From the NCBI GenBank assembly GCA_031378345.1, contig JANNDY010000048.1:6792-70791 (forward strand): DNA of 64,000 bases, in the 5' to 3' direction. Shown here in pieces: positions 10,716-20,036 of this stretch; position 1 is the first letter of the stretch, and each line of letters starts with the position of its first letter. Both the position numbers and the translations under genes were made by a program. A model generated the notes under the pieces. It searched no databases. It saw only the letters and a program-made list of their open reading frames with translations, and was not told the origin of the DNA. Origin of the DNA: Emticicia sp031378345. GTDB lineage: Bacteria; Bacteroidota; Bacteroidia; Cytophagales; Spirosomataceae.

Positions 10716-13700
10716 ATGAAAAAGATAAAATTATTTGTTTACATATGTATTGTTTTATCTTTTCAAAATATATTATTTGCAAAAGAGATAGATGATAAAA
10801 CGAATATCAATAATCAAAGCACTAATTCTTCTATTCAACTTCAACTCAACTCGGCATTAAGTCGGCTGGAACAACAATTAGCAAATAGTTCTATCGAAAT
10901 TGGGAAACATTACGATAATATGTCTGATGTTGTAGAATCTAATTCTTCAATTGTAGAAGATGACCGTTCAACTGCATCTAAACTAATGACATATTTAGAT
11001 GCTAACCCAGACAAAGTAAAAAGCATTACAGATTTCAGTTTTGAGGATCTCACGACTCTTCCTGTTGGATTAAAGTTTAAAGCAGGTCAAAATAATCAAA
11101 TATATTTAGGTATTTTACAGGCAGTATTTAAAGAAAACTATGCTGAACTGACTGTTTTTGCACGCATAAAGTTTACAATTGATGGTGTTGAACGGGATTT
11201 GTTTTTTGGTATTGACCAATTAAAATTCACAAGAAAAGGTTTTGTAAATGGTGGTGGATTTCGTGCTGTTTTATTAGGTAATTATGTAATTCCTGGCAAA
11301 AAATGGACACTTGTTTTAAAAGGTGGTTCTGGTATTGGCGACCGAACTTTCGACAATACAAAAACCTATGTAGATTTTGATTGCAATGACTTCCAAGAAG
11401 CAAGTCTTGCAGCAGATATTATTTTTCCAAGAAGCGTACTATTGCCTTATGATGCTACGCTTCGCCAAGCAAAGCCCGATGGTAGAGTTGTATTTAAGTT
11501 AGAGCAAGCCAAATTTACCAAAACATCGGGTACGAGAGGTATCATTGCGGGCATTAGTGTCGTTGGGCAAGATGGTGGTCCGTTTTGTGTGCCAGGGTTT
11601 GAGAAATTTGGCTTCAAAATCAATAACGCTTGGTACGACCAGCATGATACTGATAACCCAAAAGTCAATAATGTACCGATGGTTTTTCCTGAAAACTATC
11701 AAGGAGATAAAGGGCTTACATGGAGTGGTATTTTTATCGAAAACTTTGAGGTATTTCTTCCCAAAGCATTTACTAAACAAGCCAACGAAGCCGAATCAGG
11801 TCAAATCACTTGTCTGAAATCAATTGGCGGTAAAGGTATTTTGATAGACCGCACAGGCTTTACTGGCTTGGTTTATTATGATAATTCATGTAAAGTAGAT
11901 TCTAATTATTCAGCCCAAAAGTGGAATTTCACAGTATCAAAAGTTGAATTAGAGTTTCTTCAAAACGACTTCATAAAAGGCACTTTCGGTGGTGGCGTAA
12001 GTATTCCGATACACGAGCCTTCTGCCAATCAATCAAGTGCCTTAATCAATTATCTTGGTACAATAGAAAAAGGCGATAAATATACACTGATATTAGACTT
12101 AGGTACAGATTTACCAATTACGATAAAAGCCTTGCGGTCGAAAGGTAAACTATTGGCTGGCTCATGGGTGAAATTTGAGTACCTAAATGATAAGTTTTAT
12201 CCAAGTTGTGATTTGAGTGGAGAGTTTAGTGTTGGGACTAAAGTTACTGGCAGTCAGACTGATATAGAGAATACAGAAATTGACCCTGACAATCAGACGG
12301 CAAGTTTCAAGGGTTTAAAGTTCTATAATTTAGCTTTTCAAACAAGACAAACACCTTATGTATCGGTGAAGGATTTCTCTTTCGCAGCCGATACAAAAAT
12401 TGCAGGTTTCCCTGTTGATGTCAAATTAAAAAAGAGAACAGACCCATTGTTTGGAGCTTCGCCAGACCCTAATAACGATTTGTGGATAGACTTTGGTTTG
12501 ATGGTTGGAGTTGCTGAAAATAAGTTTTCAGGAAGCTCGACAATGGTAATCAAAACACGTTATGAAGATGGCAGACTTAAATTTAAAGGCTTAAGTCTTA
12601 CGAGCCTCTACATCTCTGGTAGCACTACCGCATTTGATTTGGCTGGCGGAATAGAAATTTATGAAGATACCGATGTGAAAGGCTTTAGAGGAGCTATCAA
12701 AGCGAAATTGAAAACGCCGTTTGTGGCAGAATTTGAAGCAAATGCAAATTTTGGCTATCAGAAAGTTGAAAATTATCGATATGGATACGTAGATGTTTAT
12801 GCTGCATTAGATGCCCCAGGTATGGCAATACCTACTGGCATTGGTGATTTAGCAATCAATGGAGCAGGTTTAGGGATTTACTTCAATATGAGGCCTTCGT
12901 TTAAGAGTACAACGACTACAACAAGTGGTTGCAATTTCTCAAACAATAGTCAAATCTTAACTTACTGCCCCGATAAACAAATTCCATTTGGTTTTAAGGT
13001 AGCATTAGGCTTAAAAACTTTATCTGAATCATTTAGAGGACGACTAAATCTCGATTTTGCTCTCGATAGACAATACGGAATTAATAGTATTTCATTGTAT
13101 GGTTCTGGTGTATTTGGAGGTAAGTTTGACCCCGCTGTTGGAGGTTCTGAGAAAGACCAATTCAAATCATCATTAGGTAATTCAGTAACTGGAAAGTCAG
13201 CAGATGAATTAGCAAATATTGGAGCTGGTAATGATGGACAAAATGAGCTGGTTGCTAAAGCTACGGTACTCAATTCCCAAAAAAGCTGGGATTTTACAAA
13301 AGAAGGTGATATTGCAGTTGCGATTGGTATGATGATAAATGTTCCACAAAAAACGCTACACGCAGAAGCGGAAGTATTTATTAACAAAGACAAATTAGTT
13401 GGTATTGGCTTAAATGGGCGAGTTGGTAGAGCAGTTTTGCATTGGGGTAAAGATGATTTGTTGGGTACAAGTAATACTCTATTTTATATTCATGCAGGGT
13501 ATCCTTCGCCAGAAACAAGTAGAATGGGTATTAAGTATAATATTAGTGCAACAAGTGTCATTGGCATCAATGCCTATCTGATGATTGGATATGGTGTGCT
13601 AACATTCCCCTTGCCACCTACAAGAGTAATGAATTATCTAAAAGATTGTGGAGTTAATACATCAAGCTATATCAAAAGTCCAGCAGAGTATGGTAGAATT

Positions 13701-14066
13701 AAAACTGGAACTGCCTTTGCTTTAGGAGCTGGTATAGTTTTTAAATTTGAACCAATCAAAGTAATAGGCAAATGGAATATTAGAGGCGGTGCTGAAGGAG
13801 GATTTGATGTATTATTATCTAATAATGATTCTTGCAAACCTGATGGTGGATGGCTTGCAAGGGGTCAAGTATATGGATGGGCTGAAGCGGGGCTATATAA
13901 AAACGATAGCAGAAAAATTGGGACTGATTTTGGACTTTGGATTCGAGGAAATGGACTAAAACCATTAGGTGTTGCTGGTGATATCTGTATTTATCCTCCA
14001 ATCATTGGATGGATAACTGGAAGAATACGTATAGGTACAGGAAACTTAGGAGACGTTTGTAATTGA
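10716..14066 (+). CDS. Large exported protein of unknown function downstream of toxin-immunity pair
   Basis: The reading frame is open from 10683, but the ATG at 10716 puts a clean signal peptide (MKKIKLFVYICIVLS... ending near FAKEID) at the N terminus, so I chose it (1116 residues). After a polar helical stretch (about residues 30-100) the protein is rich in Gly, Asp and Thr with alternating hydrophobics, suggesting extended beta structure. No enzyme motif, coiled coil or type IX sorting domain is evident. The Gly-rich C-terminal third (GIGDLAINGAGLGIYF, FALGAGIVFKFEP) could be barrel-like, but I cannot show this. It sits 65 bases after the immunity gene and 26 bases before the next exported protein, so co-transcription is likely. 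The function is unknown; a role in toxin display or export is only a contextual guess. Confidence 0.7.
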   Translation: MKKIKLFVYICIVLSFQNILFAKEIDDKTNINNQSTNSSIQLQLNSALSRLEQQLANSSIEIGKHYDNMSDVVESNSSIVEDDRSTASKLMTYLDANPDKVKSITDFSFEDLTTLPVGLKFKAGQNNQIYLGILQAVFKENYAELTVFARIKFTIDGVERDLFFGIDQLKFTRKGFVNGGGFRAVLLGNYVIPGKKWTLVLKGGSGIGDRTFDNTKTYVDFDCNDFQEASLAADIIFPRSVLLPYDATLRQAKPDGRVVFKLEQAKFTKTSGTRGIIAGISVVGQDGGPFCVPGFEKFGFKINNAWYDQHDTDNPKVNNVPMVFPENYQGDKGLTWSGIFIENFEVFLPKAFTKQANEAESGQITCLKSIGGKGILIDRTGFTGLVYYDNSCKVDSNYSAQKWNFTVSKVELEFLQNDFIKGTFGGGVSIPIHEPSANQSSALINYLGTIEKGDKYTLILDLGTDLPITIKALRSKGKLLAGSWVKFEYLNDKFYPSCDLSGEFSVGTKVTGSQTDIENTEIDPDNQTASFKGLKFYNLAFQTRQTPYVSVKDFSFAADTKIAGFPVDVKLKKRTDPLFGASPDPNNDLWIDFGLMVGVAENKFSGSSTMVIKTRYEDGRLKFKGLSLTSLYISGSTTAFDLAGGIEIYEDTDVKGFRGAIKAKLKTPFVAEFEANANFGYQKVENYRYGYVDVYAALDAPGMAIPTGIGDLAINGAGLGIYFNMRPSFKSTTTTTSGCNFSNNSQILTYCPDKQIPFGFKVALGLKTLSESFRGRLNLDFALDRQYGINSISLYGSGVFGGKFDPAVGGSEKDQFKSSLGNSVTGKSADELANIGAGNDGQNELVAKATVLNSQKSWDFTKEGDIAVAIGMMINVPQKTLHAEAEVFINKDKLVGIGLNGRVGRAVLHWGKDDLLGTSNTLFYIHAGYPSPETSRMGIKYNISATSVIGINAYLMIGYGVLTFPLPPTRVMNYLKDCGVNTSSYIKSPAEYGRIKTGTAFALGAGIVFKFEPIKVIGKWNIRGGAEGGFDVLLSNNDSCKPDGGWLARGQVYGWAEAGLYKNDSRKIGTDFGLWIRGNGLKPLGVAGDICIYPPIIGWITGRIRIGTGNLGDVCN

Positions 14067-14092
14067 TTTAAGAATTGAAAAAAAATATTCAA

Positions 14093-16699
14093 ATGAAATA
14101 CCTTAAAATTTTATTATTATTTACAATATTGACACCTGTTATAGGATTTTCTCAGGATTATCAAAATAGCGTTGGTATTAGAGGACGATCATACAATAAC
14201 AAGATAATGTTAAGGTGGGCTCCCCTAAATCCACAAATGTGGGAGCAAGGAAATACTAATGGATATAAAATAACTCGTAAAACTCTCAATGCGAGCAACC
14301 AAGTTATCGGAACATCCACTTTTGTTATAAATGTTGCTCCTTCTACGAGTTGGCAAGCATATAAAGATAGTTCTTATTATGATTTTGTTTATGATGCTAT
14401 TTTTGATGCTACATTAACCAATAAACAAGATTCTCTAATTAATGTATTAAAGCCATATAATTTTCAGTTAGCAACGGTTGAGAGAAATATTAACCAAGAC
14501 TGGGTAAGTTTGGGAAACATTACCAATTTGCCATTAGATACATTATCAACCAATGTTTTAACCAATTTTTTAGATAAGTTAAAAAATAATCATACCACCA
14601 CCGAAACCCGATTAAATAGTTTAATTCAATTTCTTCAAACTAATAACAATACTACTTTTCAAACAAAAATTATTAATTATAGGAGTAGCCTTGATGACCT
14701 ATATGGTAAAATCTATGGATTTAGTACACAAAGTTCGGATTTAGATATTAGGTATGCGTTTGCTTTATTTTCTGCAGATTTGAAATACAACGCTGCCAAA
14801 TTGGCAGGACTTGGGTATGATGATATTACAGCCGTATCGGGTCAAAAATATAGATACATTATCAAAGTAAATACGCCAACTGGACTTAGAATATCCGCTC
14901 CAACAGATCCAATCGTTATCGGGCAAGATTCAATTGATATTGTTACAAATTTTTCAGCACTACCAATTATACCCAAGCCTGTAATAAAATTTAAGTCTGT
15001 AAAAAATGAATTAAGTTGGAATTTTGAGGCTCAAAAAGACTACTATGGCAGTTACTATGTCGAACGTCGAGATAGCGGAGTCGTAGCTTATACAAGGCTA
15101 ACACCTCAACTAATTTCAAAATTAAGTAAAACTTCGGATTCATTATATTATTTAGATGCTGTATCAAATATAAAGAAAAGGTATTATTATAGAATTGTTG
15201 GAAAAACATATTTTGATGAATTGGTTTATTCGCCCGAGGAAAGTATTGTTATCAGAAAGTCATATAGAGTAACTCCTCTAATTCAATCTCTAAAAAAGAA
15301 AACAGCAACTTCGCATGAGGTAATTTGGAAATTCCCTTCAGATAATTCGATTTTCCCACAAGATTCATTGAGCCATTATAATATTTATGTTTCAAATTAC
15401 AGTGATAGTGCTTATATAAAGTTAAATCCAAGTAATTTATTAAAAACAGCAACTACGTATGATATTCCACATTCAATATTACTATCAAAAGTAGATTCCA
15501 GTCGAAATTATTACTTTAAACTGACGGCTATAACAATTGATGGTGAACAATTAAGTTCGATTCCGTACTTAATGATTCCAATGGATAAAACACCTCCTGC
15601 GACTCCAACCAACTTAGTTGCGGTAGATGTTTCAACATCACAAACATCACCAATTTGCATTACAAAGGTTTCATGGACACCAAATACAGAACCTGATTTG
15701 CTTGGGTATAAGGTTTTTAGAAAAGTTACTGGTGCAACTGAAATGATTGAGATTTCGGGGGGAATTAAGATGGCCGCTTTTGTAAATGATTCATTAAACA
15801 GGAATATGTCAATTCCCGAACTCACCTATTATGTAATAGCCTTTGATAAAAATTATAACCAATCAGCTACTGCGACAATAAAATATAAAAAACCAGATAA
15901 AAGAGGTCCGATTACTCCAATAATAACTGGGTACTCGGTTCAAGGAACAAATGTAAATTTACAAATTCAACAAAGTGTTGATAGTGATGTAAAAGAGCAT
16001 ACGATTTTGCGAAAAGACATTAATGTAACCTCAACCAATTGGGATATTGTTACCGTGATTCCTAATACAGATAAATCTACATCGTATCTTGATAATACTG
16101 CCATTGGTGGGAATACCTATGTTTATACTATATTTGCAGTTGATAGTAGCGGAAACAAATCGTGTTTCAATCCTTCTACACAATTACCCGAAGATTGTTA
16201 CCAATTGATTTTGGTTTCGTTAAAAAACATTAAAAAACCAGTTGTCAATAATTTTAGTGCAAAATTAGATTCGGCTTCAAATTCAATAGTTTTATCATGG
16301 GATTATTTAGCAAACCCAGAATTAGAGAATTTTGAGCTCTATCGTACCGAAGATACTACCGCAGTAAATACCTTAACCACAAACCCAAGTCTTTGGAAAT
16401 TAGCAAACCTCAATGACAGAAATACAATTGACGACAGGTTTGCTTACGGAAAAAAGTTAAAATATATGATTCGTGCCGCTTACAAAGATGGTACAATCAG
16501 CGATTTTAGTTCAGTTACGCTTGTTATTCCTAACCCGACCATTTCTATTTGTAAAGGCTTGGCGTGGATTTTATTAGGAAACTTTATAAAACCTACAAAT
16601 TACCAACTTACCGAAGCCTGTGAGCAAGTAATTTTAGAAGAAGGATTCGGAGCTGAGGCAACTGATACAGGCTCAATTGAGATTCGGACAAAGCAATAG
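14093..16699 (+). CDS. Exported fibronectin type III-like repeat protein
   Basis: The frame opens at a TTG at 14075, but the ATG at 14093 gives a normal signal peptide (MKYLKILLLFTILTPVIGFSQ), so the protein is taken as 868 residues. The central and C-terminal parts repeat an Fn3-like pattern: P(A/V)TNLVAVD, then VSWTPN.EPDLLGYKVFRK, then YYVIAFDKNYNQS. A second example (VLSWDYLANPELENFELYR) lies near residue 730. The N-terminal 250 residues are helical and unrecognised. No catalytic motif and no sorting domain are visible. The 3' end overlaps the open frame of the next gene, but that gene's preferred start lies 8 bases beyond this stop. The protein is probably a cell-surface or periplasmic binding scaffold; this rests on fold only. 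Confidence 0.7.
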   Translation: MKYLKILLLFTILTPVIGFSQDYQNSVGIRGRSYNNKIMLRWAPLNPQMWEQGNTNGYKITRKTLNASNQVIGTSTFVINVAPSTSWQAYKDSSYYDFVYDAIFDATLTNKQDSLINVLKPYNFQLATVERNINQDWVSLGNITNLPLDTLSTNVLTNFLDKLKNNHTTTETRLNSLIQFLQTNNNTTFQTKIINYRSSLDDLYGKIYGFSTQSSDLDIRYAFALFSADLKYNAAKLAGLGYDDITAVSGQKYRYIIKVNTPTGLRISAPTDPIVIGQDSIDIVTNFSALPIIPKPVIKFKSVKNELSWNFEAQKDYYGSYYVERRDSGVVAYTRLTPQLISKLSKTSDSLYYLDAVSNIKKRYYYRIVGKTYFDELVYSPEESIVIRKSYRVTPLIQSLKKKTATSHEVIWKFPSDNSIFPQDSLSHYNIYVSNYSDSAYIKLNPSNLLKTATTYDIPHSILLSKVDSSRNYYFKLTAITIDGEQLSSIPYLMIPMDKTPPATPTNLVAVDVSTSQTSPICITKVSWTPNTEPDLLGYKVFRKVTGATEMIEISGGIKMAAFVNDSLNRNMSIPELTYYVIAFDKNYNQSATATIKYKKPDKRGPITPIITGYSVQGTNVNLQIQQSVDSDVKEHTILRKDINVTSTNWDIVTVIPNTDKSTSYLDNTAIGGNTYVYTIFAVDSSGNKSCFNPSTQLPEDCYQLILVSLKNIKKPVVNNFSAKLDSASNSIVLSWDYLANPELENFELYRTEDTTAVNTLTTNPSLWKLANLNDRNTIDDRFAYGKKLKYMIRAAYKDGTISDFSSVTLVIPNPTISICKGLAWILLGNFIKPTNYQLTEACEQVILEEGFGAEATDTGSIEIRTKQ

Positions 16700-16706
16700 G
16701 TTTTCA

Positions 16707-18158
16707 ATGAAATACAAGAATTACATATTTAGTGCTAACAAAGTTTGGGTAAATTTTACCCAAACTTTGTTGTTTTTATTTCTTATCTCCTCTTATGGAT
16801 TTTCACAAGGATTATGCGATAAAGCAACCTCGGGAATCCAAATCAAAAATGCGTTCTTTACTACTTTTTGTGGTTTGCCTTATAAAGTAGAATTAGCTGC
16901 TATACCAAATAGTACAAAATACTCTTTTGACTACAAGGGTGAAAGTGATATTAATAAAGTCAACTGGCAAAATCAGGCAGACTTTACATTTACTAAGGCT
17001 GGTAATTATACTATTTTGCAATATACGGTTGTCAATGGAAAAGAAATTTTTGCTTGCCAAAAAGTAGAAATTTTTGATAAAAAACTACCTCCAATAGACT
17101 TATATTCTTGTGATGGACAGAAAGCTGAATTGCTTATCAAGAATGAAGCAAATAATAAATTTGATGACTTTATTATTTCGTGGGGCGATGGTACACCCTT
17201 TACCACTCAAAGTAGTGTGCCGATTGGCGAAACTAAAATAACTAAAATTTATCCAACAAAAAAAGTGTATAATGTATTGGTTTATGGCTACCGAAAACGC
17301 CCCAATATTTATGGAACAATAGTAAATACACCTGGTTGCACAGAATCAACAGCATTGAATTTAGATTTGAATAATGACAAAACAAGCAACTTATCTGACT
17401 TGTTGATTAGTACAATTTCAAATGATTCTATCCAAATAAATATTTTAGACAAACAACTCAAAAAGGAATTTGAGATTGTTCAAACATCTAATAATGTAAT
17501 AAGCAAAACACCAGAATACAACTTCAAAACCCAAAATTCTGACATCATTACTAAATCAGTTTGCTTTAAAGTAAGTGCCTTCGACCAATGCAATAGAAAA
17601 TCTGATTTTACACAAAATCTTTGCTCTATTTTCCTGCAACTCACTAACGAAAAATTAGTTTGGAATTTTAACAATCCATTTTTTGATAAATTGAGTAATT
17701 TTTCATTGATAAAAAAAGATGAAAATGGCAATTTATTATCAGAAACTAAACTCGCTACAAGTTTAGAATACTCATTAAATCCAACCGATTTGAATAATAA
17801 TTTCAAATACCAAATCAAAGCCATTTCTGTAAAAGGTTATCAAAGTTTGTCAAATATTATTGAAACCAAGCCAAGATTTCAAGTGTATGTACCAAATGCC
17901 TTTTCGCCCAATAATGATAATATTAATGACAAATTGACCATTTTCGGAGAAAATATTATAGAAATAACTCAGGAAATTTTTGATAGAAATGGTAATGGTG
18001 TATTCAAATCTGAAAGTATTACTGAAATTTGGAATGGTGGAATTAATAATGATTTGAATAATCCAGCAAAACAAGATAGCTATCTTTTAACGATAAAAAT
18101 AAAATATAAGAACCAAATTGTTGATAGGAAACAATTTGCAATTAACCTAATAAGGTAA
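16707..18158 (+). CDS. Secreted protein with CHU_C/type B type IX sorting domain
   Basis: I used the ATG at 16707 rather than the open TTG frame at 16677; the protein has 483 residues. A hydrophobic stretch (TQTLLFLFLISSYGFSQ) after a short charged leader serves as the signal peptide. A PKD-like segment lies near residues 60-140. The last 85 or so residues, from VYVPNAFSPNNDNINDKL through the beta-rich end DRKQFAINL, match the gliding-motility-associated (CHU_C, type B) C-terminal domain that targets proteins to the type IX secretion system. It is the only protein of the first cluster with this domain, and the last before a strong terminator. I infer that it reaches the outer surface and may help anchor or display the other exported products. 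Confidence 0.8.
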   Translation: MKYKNYIFSANKVWVNFTQTLLFLFLISSYGFSQGLCDKATSGIQIKNAFFTTFCGLPYKVELAAIPNSTKYSFDYKGESDINKVNWQNQADFTFTKAGNYTILQYTVVNGKEIFACQKVEIFDKKLPPIDLYSCDGQKAELLIKNEANNKFDDFIISWGDGTPFTTQSSVPIGETKITKIYPTKKVYNVLVYGYRKRPNIYGTIVNTPGCTESTALNLDLNNDKTSNLSDLLISTISNDSIQINILDKQLKKEFEIVQTSNNVISKTPEYNFKTQNSDIITKSVCFKVSAFDQCNRKSDFTQNLCSIFLQLTNEKLVWNFNNPFFDKLSNFSLIKKDENGNLLSETKLATSLEYSLNPTDLNNNFKYQIKAISVKGYQSLSNIIETKPRFQVYVPNAFSPNNDNINDKLTIFGENIIEITQEIFDRNGNGVFKSESITEIWNGGINNDLNNPAKQDSYLLTIKIKYKNQIVDRKQFAINLIR

Positions 18159-18235
18159 AAGTTTTGATGAAAAACTCAAATACTAAAAAGAAACATTCAC
18201 GTTTTAAAGTTCTAAATTTCATATCCATCGAATAA

Positions 18236-18277
18236 AAAGCCTGAAAATCGCATCTTCGATTGTCAGGCTTTCTTTTT
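18236..18277 (+). terminator. Rho-independent terminator of the exported-protein cluster
   Basis: Arms aaagcctga and tcaggcttt (18236-18244 and 18263-18271), extended inside by aatcg/cgatt, are followed by TCTTTTT on the + strand. It lies 78 bases past the stop of the sorting-domain gene. Confidence 0.8.
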
Positions 18278-18317
18278 AGCACTATTTTATAGGACCTTTT
18301 GTTTTCAATCTCAATTA

Positions 18318-18341
18318 TGTATTGCATATTGTATTGCATAT
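18318..18341. repeat. 12-bp tandem duplication
   Basis: The 12-mer tgtattgcatat occurs twice head to tail in the gap between the cluster terminator and the tRNA terminator. No gene is visible here. Confidence 0.6.
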
Positions 18342-18370
18342 AGTCAAAACAGAACAAGTATAAAAAACAA

Positions 18371-18404
18371 AAATGCCTGATAACTAATTGATTATCAGGC
18401 ATTT
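18371..18404 (-). terminator. Terminator downstream of the CAU tRNA
   Basis: This is a perfect 13-bp stem (aaatgcctgataa / ttatcaggcattt) with an 8-base loop. Read on the minus strand it is followed by a T-rich tract (TTGTTTTTTATA). It begins 7 bases after the tRNA 3' end. Confidence 0.8.
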
Positions 18405-18410
18405 AAGAAG

Positions 18411-18484
18411 TGGGCCCACTTGGAATCGAACCAAGCACCTACTGATTATGAGTCAGTTGCTCTAACCGAATGAGCTATAGGCCC
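18411..18484 (-). tRNA. tRNA with CAU anticodon (elongator Met or Ile2)
   Basis: On the minus strand the sequence folds as a cloverleaf: acceptor GGGCCTA...GGGCCC (7 bp with a wobble), D-loop TCGGTTAG, anticodon stem CTGAC/ATCAG around loop TCATAA (anticodon at 18448-18450), T-loop GGTTCGATTCC, discriminator A. CCA is not encoded. The paired G1-C72 excludes initiator tRNA. Elongator Met and lysidine-modified Ile2 share the CAU anticodon and cannot be separated safely by eye. Its 3' end points toward the toxin cluster. Confidence 0.9.
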
Positions 18485-18624
18485 TAAAACCATTTTATTG
18501 GTTTCTTGACGCAAAATTAGGCATTTCTTCTCTTGCTTCAAAATTTTATCCTCATTTTTCTCTACTTCACAACTAAAAATTTCTTCTTTGCGTTGTTGTA
18601 CAATACGCATAATAAATAAAAAAG

Positions 18625-18632
18625 TAATTTTG
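18625..18632 (+). promoter_or_regulatory. -7 promoter element TAATTTTG
   Basis: It matches the Bacteroidota -7 consensus TAnnTTTG and lies 27 bases upstream of the HD-domain gene start. No convincing -33 TTTG at the usual spacing is seen. Confidence 0.45.
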
Positions 18633-18659
18633 CAAACTCACTAAAAGCAATTTTGAGTA

Positions 18660-19889
18660 ATGACCAATAAACGCAAGATATTCAACGACCCCGTTTATGG
18701 ATTTGTAAATGTGCCGTCAGACTTAATTTATGATTTGATTGAGCATCCTTATTTCCAACGTTTACGTCGTATTAAGCAATTGGGCATGGCAGAGTATGTT
18801 TATCCCGGAGCTTTGCACACTCGTTTTCATCATGCCCTCGGAGCAATGCACCTTATGGGAGAAGCTTTGCAGGTTTTACAAGCAAAAGGACATTATATAT
18901 TAGATATTGAGTGGGAAGCTGCCCAAATTGCCATTTTATTGCATGATATTGGGCATGGACCATTTTCGCACGTACTCGAATATACTATCTTGAATGAGGT
19001 AAATCACGAGTATATTTCGGCACTTTTGATGGGAAAACTCAACCAAGAATTGGGTGGACAGCTTGATTTGGCGATTGAAATGTTTAATGGAACTTATCAC
19101 CGAGAGTTTTTTCACCAATTGATTTCGAGTCAGTTGGACATGGACAGAATGGATTATCTCAACCGTGATTGTTTTTTTACAGGCGTTGCCGAAGGAACAA
19201 TTGGCGTTGATAGAATCATAAAAATGCTCAATGTTGTTGATAATCAATTAGTTGTAGAAGAAAAAGGCGTACTAAGTGTCGAAAACTTTTTGAATGCTCG
19301 ACGGTTAATGTATTGGCAGGTTTATCTCCACAAAACTTCAATTTGCACCGAAGCAATGCTCATTCAGATTATTAGTAGAGCAAGAGAATTGATTAAAAAT
19401 GGAGATAATTTGTTCGTAACGCCACCTTTTTCAATTTTTTTGAAGGAAAATATCAGTTTGGAAGCCTTCCAAACTGACGATAAATATTTAGAAGCATTTA
19501 CCCGATTAGATGACTATGATATTTGGGCGTGCGTAAAAATCTGGGAATATCATTCAGATAAAATTCTTTCAACTATTTGTGCCGATTTACTGAATCGAAA
19601 TTTATACAAAATAAGAATTTCTAATTTCCCAATTGAAGATTCACTCATTCAGTCAATTACCGAATCCCTCAAAGAAAAAGGGATTCAAGAAAAAGATTTA
19701 AGTTATTTTCTCATCGAAGGCGATGTAAGTAATAAAGGTTACGTTTCGGGCGATGAAACCATTAATATTTTGACAAAAAACAAAAATGTAATTGACATTG
19801 CCGATGCCTCCGATTTGCCGACTATCAAGGCATTAAGCAACATCGTGAAAAAATACTATGTATGTTGGGGCAAAAACGTATCTTTGTAA
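18660..19889 (+). CDS. HD-domain phosphohydrolase (dNTPase-like)
   Basis: The product has 409 residues. Metal-binding motifs of the HD superfamily are present: RFHHALG (His57/His58), LLHDIGHGPFSH (His95-Asp96) and SQLDMDRMDYL (Asp160-Asp165). The opening IFNDPVYGFV and HPYFQRLRRIKQLG match the family of dGTPase-related HD proteins found next to lpx genes in Bacteroidota. The substrate is not determinable; deoxynucleoside triphosphate or a phosphorylated nucleotide is likely from the family. It is separated from lpxD by 147 bases. Confidence 0.85.
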   Translation: MTNKRKIFNDPVYGFVNVPSDLIYDLIEHPYFQRLRRIKQLGMAEYVYPGALHTRFHHALGAMHLMGEALQVLQAKGHYILDIEWEAAQIAILLHDIGHGPFSHVLEYTILNEVNHEYISALLMGKLNQELGGQLDLAIEMFNGTYHREFFHQLISSQLDMDRMDYLNRDCFFTGVAEGTIGVDRIIKMLNVVDNQLVVEEKGVLSVENFLNARRLMYWQVYLHKTSICTEAMLIQIISRARELIKNGDNLFVTPPFSIFLKENISLEAFQTDDKYLEAFTRLDDYDIWACVKIWEYHSDKILSTICADLLNRNLYKIRISNFPIEDSLIQSITESLKEKGIQEKDLSYFLIEGDVSNKGYVSGDETINILTKNKNVIDIADASDLPTIKALSNIVKKYYVCWGKNVSL

Positions 19890-20036
19890 TGATTTTGCGA
19901 AAAAGAACGTCGTTTTTGTATTATTTCAAGAATTTTCTTTACAAAACTTCTCTTTCTTTCAATATCAAAATAATGTTGGGGCAAATAGTTAAAAATTAAA
20001 GCAAAAATCGCTAACCAAGTAAGGCTACGATAATTT

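Noticed and set aside
12962..13393. 143-residue minus-strand open frame within the 1116-aa protein gene
   Set aside because: It is a shadow of a long coding frame with no start signal, domain or composition of its own.
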